From the NCBI GenBank assembly GCA_037179385.1, contig CM074188.1:17315318-17379317 (forward strand): a stretch of DNA of 64,000 nucleotides, written 5' to 3'. The stretch is from Holothuria scabra. Taxonomy: Eukaryota; Echinodermata; Holothuroidea; Aspidochirotida; Holothuriidae. The notes beneath the pieces are model-generated. The model searched no databases and was not told the origin of the DNA. It saw nothing but the letters and a program-made list of their open reading frames with translations. A program made the position numbers and the translations under genes. Of the stretch, positions 51,701-57,700 are shown piece after piece. Position 1 is the stretch's first letter. The number at the start of each line of letters is the position of its first letter.

Positions 51701-54700
51701 TACATATGCAACAAACCTATACACAACGTAAGAGGGTAGCAGAGGTTATATCACTTCCTCACATTGATACAGAATGCTTTGTTTCCCTTTGTTTTTCAGA
51801 CTATTGTGTTGACCTTGAAGTTAATAGAAATAGGACCTCCATGTGGGAATGCAAAGTTTGTGAAGTTCTCATGTCACTTATGCAATCACATTTTGAAAAT
51901 ATGGGATTGTTGAGGAGAAAATGTGGGAATGCAAAGTTTGTGAAGTTCTCATGTCACTTATGCAATCACATTTTGAAAATATGGGATCGTTGAGGAGAAA
52001 ATAGGTTGTAAAGTTCAAAGAAAAACAAAAAACTGTCCATTAATGTGGGGTTATGATATCATACATGCTTGCTTCAAGTTCACTGTTTGTTGAAAATGTG
52101 GCAACTTTACTTTCTCATATTTTGAGGACCACATATCAGATTTTAATGCAGATTTCACCAAAAGCTTAGAATAAGTATCTCTCCAAAATATTGAAACTTG
52201 ATACCACCTTAAACCCTTCCGCTGGTCACGACAGTGAAACTTGTTCCTTGTGGAATGTTCAGGTGTTAGTCAAATAGTGCACCTTTTACAATAACTGAAA
52301 TGTACTGCAAAGATTCTTTAAGTAATCCTCTTAAAGGGGCTCACTGAGTTGAAATTAATGATTTAATGAGAGTGTTAGAGGGTCACTACAACATAACAAT
52401 ACTACAACATAACAATACTACAACATAACAATACTTCAAGTTAGCATAAAAAGTCAAGTTTTATGTCAAATAGTACAGGAGAAAAGTGGAAATTTTGAAC
52501 TTTGTGGTGTGGTGACTTGTTACTGTTATGTGCATAATTTGAAAAAGTGTCTGGTCACAAATTTTTGAAAACCAAATTGAACCATGAAGCACTCACTCAT
52601 TAAACAGTTATTTGTGAATAAAATATAGGAATTTGCTAAGTTTGATTATTTGTCATTGATATGTGAAGAAAACTTAACAGGTTTGGAAAAATTTGTTGAA
52701 TTTTGCAAGTCAACCCAATGAGCCCCTTTAATATGGAAACAGCTACATCATGTTAGAAGGAAGAAAAATTTTGTGGCCAATACATATACCTCTTGGAAGG
52801 TTGCTGCATTGACTTTGTAAACATATGCACTGCTCCCTATGTATAATGTTCCATCACCATTATCCTTGATAAAGGAGTAATATGGTTCTTGAGGAGGCAG
52901 AGCTTTGGCACTGGGTTCAAAGATATCAGCAATTTCTATAACAGAAGAAGAAAAAAAAATTAGACTGTAGTTTTGACTTTTCATCTTAAAGGCAGTGGTT
53001 TATCCCTTCAGACTGTTCCAATTCTCTCATTCTTCATTCTTCTAGCCCCTCCTACAAATATGTTAAACCCATCCTTATTGTAACATGAATCTGGTTTACT
53101 GCTTCAGGCATACCATGGTGTATACAAAGCCCTAATATGTTTAATCAAAACAGTCTCAATGCATGATGTGTAATATGACCTACTTGGCAATTTTTTTTAT
53201 TTGATGTCAATCAAAACAGTGTGCAAATTGATCTGCAAACCATAACGTATACAAACTATAAAATCTATCTTAGCTTTCTACCTTAATGTATTATGTGAAG
53301 TAAAGTTTCAGCTCTTGACCCTGAGTGACAAAAAATTACTTTTGACCTCCACAAAAACGCATAAGAATCATCTTCCTACCACTACACACTAAAATACAAA
53401 GTATGAAATCCATCTTCACTTCCTTCTTTGGGATATCATGATAACAACGTTTTTAAGCAACTTTTGACAACCGAGTGCAAACTATGCCACGAAATATTAA
53501 TCTACAGTTTCCCTCCTCAAAGATGGCAGTTAAAGGCCCGATTCTCTCACCCCAAACAGTACCAATTCTCCTGAGTCCTACTGTAACCTTCTTACTTAAG
53601 CCACTCCCACCACTGTCTGAAATTCACCCTCATCCATACAGAAAAGCTTCATGTGTATAATCAAAACACTCTCAGTACAGATCATGCTTTTATTATATAT
53701 TATTATATAAGCTCTGGTACTCTGCATTGTTTGAAATAGCAGTCAATCAAAAATTTGAGCCAATTGGGAGTTTCTGTTTCCCCATACAAGAAGTGTAGTT
53801 TGGGGTGAGAGGATTGTCCCTTTAAAGACCAATTCAGCCAGGCAGTGGTAAAAACACTTATTCTCTAGTTCTGTAGGTTTTCCTCAAGAAAGTGAACTAA
53901 GAAAGATGTTAAGTTTATTAAACCAATTTAAACTTCTTTTGGACCTGTCAACTTGTCTTGCTCAGAAAACCTGAAAAATGAAGATAATTGGAGAAAATCC
54001 AGAGGTCTGGAATTAATGGTATAACTGCCCATGTAACAACTGAGTTTTGAGAAAAACTGAACTGTAGACTTAGGGAGTGAAATTGGCTAACAAATCTTGA
54101 GCCTCCCCATACAGGGTTGAAAATTTTGACTTTTAATGCAACTCCTATACATTTTAGTCTACCAAATACTATCATGTCTTTGTCAACAACTCATTCCCAT
54201 CTTCTAACAAATTTTCCCATTTTCATGTATTTCACTAACACATCATTAAATGGACACAAAGTGTGTTATCTGTTTACAGGTCTTGAAATGGCTAAATTGG
54301 GTATTACTGTTGAAGTACTGTAATGGCCTCATTAAAACCACTAACACCAGTCATAGCTAGAGCAAACTACTGTCGCACAGTGTTGATTATCACGGCTGCA
54401 GCATACAGTGAAGAAACTAAACATACTGTAGTTAATCTATTCTCCATTTATAGCAATAGTGTGGTTTTCTGTTAGGAGCAGTAAGATTTTCTGTTCCTTT
54501 CACCCTCGTTCTCACAGTCTTACCACAACTTCGTGTATATCCCATGTGTCATGTCAAATGGAGTGTTCTTTGAAGTTTATAGCATGGTACTGTATGTAAC
54601 TATAGGAGAATAACATGTACAGTAATGAAGTATTAATCCTGATTTCTGTCTGACCTGCTGTACTACACAATCAACTATTTCCGCTAGCAATGTCTACAGT

Positions 54701-57700
54701 AGTACTACAGCACTTGACAGTCTTACTACTGTCACAACCATTTACAATTACTCACTGACACACAACCTACAAGCAATTCCACATTAACTTGACTCCTCCT
54801 ATTTCCAGCTGGCTAAATGACTCACACTTATCCCACCTTCCTGTTTTACTGTCACTAAGATCATCACAGACTATGAGCAGGCTATATAATGTGGCACTAA
54901 TGTTTACATCATTTCATGTACTCAAAATAAATGACACTACCAACAGCCGTGGCTGTTGACCCTTTACTAAATGTCCTATCATAAAAAATATAAACCTGCA
55001 GCCTATTTGTTCACTTGGCTGTTTCCTTTTTTTCAAGCTTATTTTGAGCATTGCAAGTTAATTGTACTGCAGATACAGTAGTCACACTGCACGTGTGTAC
55101 CATCTACAGTATGTACTAGTACAGTACATGCAACGATACAGTGGCACTGACATGATCCATCACAGAAATCAATATGTACTGTATACTGTAGAACATACTG
55201 TGAATATATACAGTAGCAATTACTCAGTTCACTTTCCTTTGCTGTGTAATAGCATCCTTACTTAGTCTGCTCAAAGTATGTTCAACATGTGGTACAGCTC
55301 ATTGGCTTACAGTACAATAGTAGATTACATGTGTTATATATAGTTCAAAGATCACCTCAGAATGGATGCTGCTATAGAAACACTTTATACATACACCACA
55401 CCCATATTTACACTATAAACACTTTACTTTTACTTTTTTATCAGTATATAAAGCTATGTTTTCATTCAGTCTATGAAGCAATAAATCAATATGAATCAAA
55501 TGACAGAGATCTGAAAGAAAGGTTTGTTAAGCTTTTTATACAATAACTTATGTGCAGTTTAATGTTTAAAGCATGATATTATGTAGAGTAATACATAATG
55601 ACTTGGGCAATGTATCAACAATGTTACTTGGTACAAACAGCATTCTCATTGCACTGCTTTTATTTAAACTAGTGAGCTCTATATAAACTGAAGAGCACAC
55701 ATGCAACATGTATGGCTCAAGTTTTAACTGTAAAATAAATGCAATGGTTGTGCCAAATGAAGTGTCTGCACAAGGTAAAATTCTGTACCTAGGCATTCAG
55801 CTCAGTAGCATTGAATTCACTGCATTGACTCCTGATCCATTTCATCAATCTGATAGGTTGCACTTGGCAAACTGCACTTGTCTTTCCATGCATTTGGCTC
55901 TTAAATAATATACACTCCATACAAACTGTGTATACTTTATATGCATACTTCAAACCCTTTCCTCAAATCAATCAAAGTACAAAGAGCATTGACTGAAAAT
56001 AAGAGAATATTGTTTCACTTACATCTTGGGCATATCAGCATAGACACATCCCTAAACTTTGCAGGCTCTGAATCTTCATTTAATTTGTAAGTTTGTCAGT
56101 CTAATGAAATTAATGATAGGTCTATTATGCTTCCATGTGTAGGCCTTAACCCTTTGCCAGCTAATGTGTGTGCATGCTAGGTGCTGAAGCAATTTCCATA
56201 CAGAATGTTGTTGTTGGGCCTATATGATTAACATAAGGCCTTAGGTTAGTGAAAGTAGTCGGAAGACTTTGAAAACTGGTACATGATTTCTGATTATCTG
56301 TATTTTGATCTTTAACTTCCTCCAAATCCTCCACAGATAAAATTGCCCTCTTGATCACTTTCATCTCCCTCTTCATGTTCTGAGTCTCCAGAAAATTTTG
56401 CCAATCTTTGAACTTTGGCCGTCTTTTTTGTGGGCACTGCCATTTTGTTTTAAAAGCAAGTGTACCCTATACAGTCAAATGATGCGTAATAGCACCAACA
56501 TTAGGGAGCTTCTTTCATTAGCTTCCATATGGCAGACAGATCAAGGGTAATTTGTGGGTAATTGTGAAAAAAACATATATGTACATGGTTAGCAGACTAT
56601 AGAAATATTTTGAAAATGCAGCTGTATGCACTTAGCTGGCAAAGGGTTAAGTTTAAGATTTTCCAGGTGTGCCACAACTCTCACTTCTTAGGAGTGCTGC
56701 ATGTGTGAGCAGTTTTATTAATTTTTGACAGATTTATCAGAGTTCCAATTTTTTTGTCCAGGTGTGCAAACAGTTGCACTCCTCACAGTGATTTGAGGTG
56801 AGTGGTGGTCATAACTCATGACCTGCATATGAAATGTGTGCAACAAAAAGGTCTGAGAATTTCTCCCATTTTCATCTCTTCAAATTTGCTTTTCAGTCTT
56901 TCTACTCCATTTCAGCAGCATGCAAAATCAAATACCAGATGTCTTTTAACAGCCTGTTGTATACATTTATCAAGAGGATCTCATTTTATGTTCAATACTA
57001 TGTTGTTTCACAACTGGTACATACAGTAGGCTGATGTCTCAAGGCTTGGTGTCTGCATCTGTGTTAAATTACACAACAAGATAAACAGACAAAAAGTCAC
57101 GTCAAGTTCAATATGTAAGTTTACAGCAGCAATAAAGGAAGACAAAGTTAGCAAGTTGCAATGACAGTGCCATTTCTGTTTGAAAAGAAGGTTAGTTATT
57201 CAAAAAAGGGATTTTATGACAAATCAACACAAATTTGTTAAATAGGGTCAGCAGTTAAGTTTCAATATGTTTCAAGTCTTCCTTATTGTCTCCTTATGCA
57301 TATTCTACAACTCCCAGCCAAAAGCTGGGGGGGGGGGGGGGGGGGGGGGGTTGGTTGAAAGGAAACACAATACAATAACACACAGGATATAATGTTGCAA
57401 CAGAGGTACAGGTACTGTAGTTGACATTGTTGGTTGGGTACCAGTGTTTTTTGCACAGGTTAACCTGTGTTTTGTCATGTTTCTTTAATTTGAGATTCTC
57501 AATTTGAAATAAAATAAGACAATTTCCTTGTGACAATCTTAGTCTTCTTGAACTTGTGAATATGGCTGCTACCTCTCTGATACAGCTAAAAGTATCATGC
57601 ATTTTTTAGGAGCATATGCAATAAAAAGTTTAAGTAATCACCACATATTAATACTGAATAGGCAGTTCTCATTTTGTAGTGCTATAGCTAAAAATATTGG

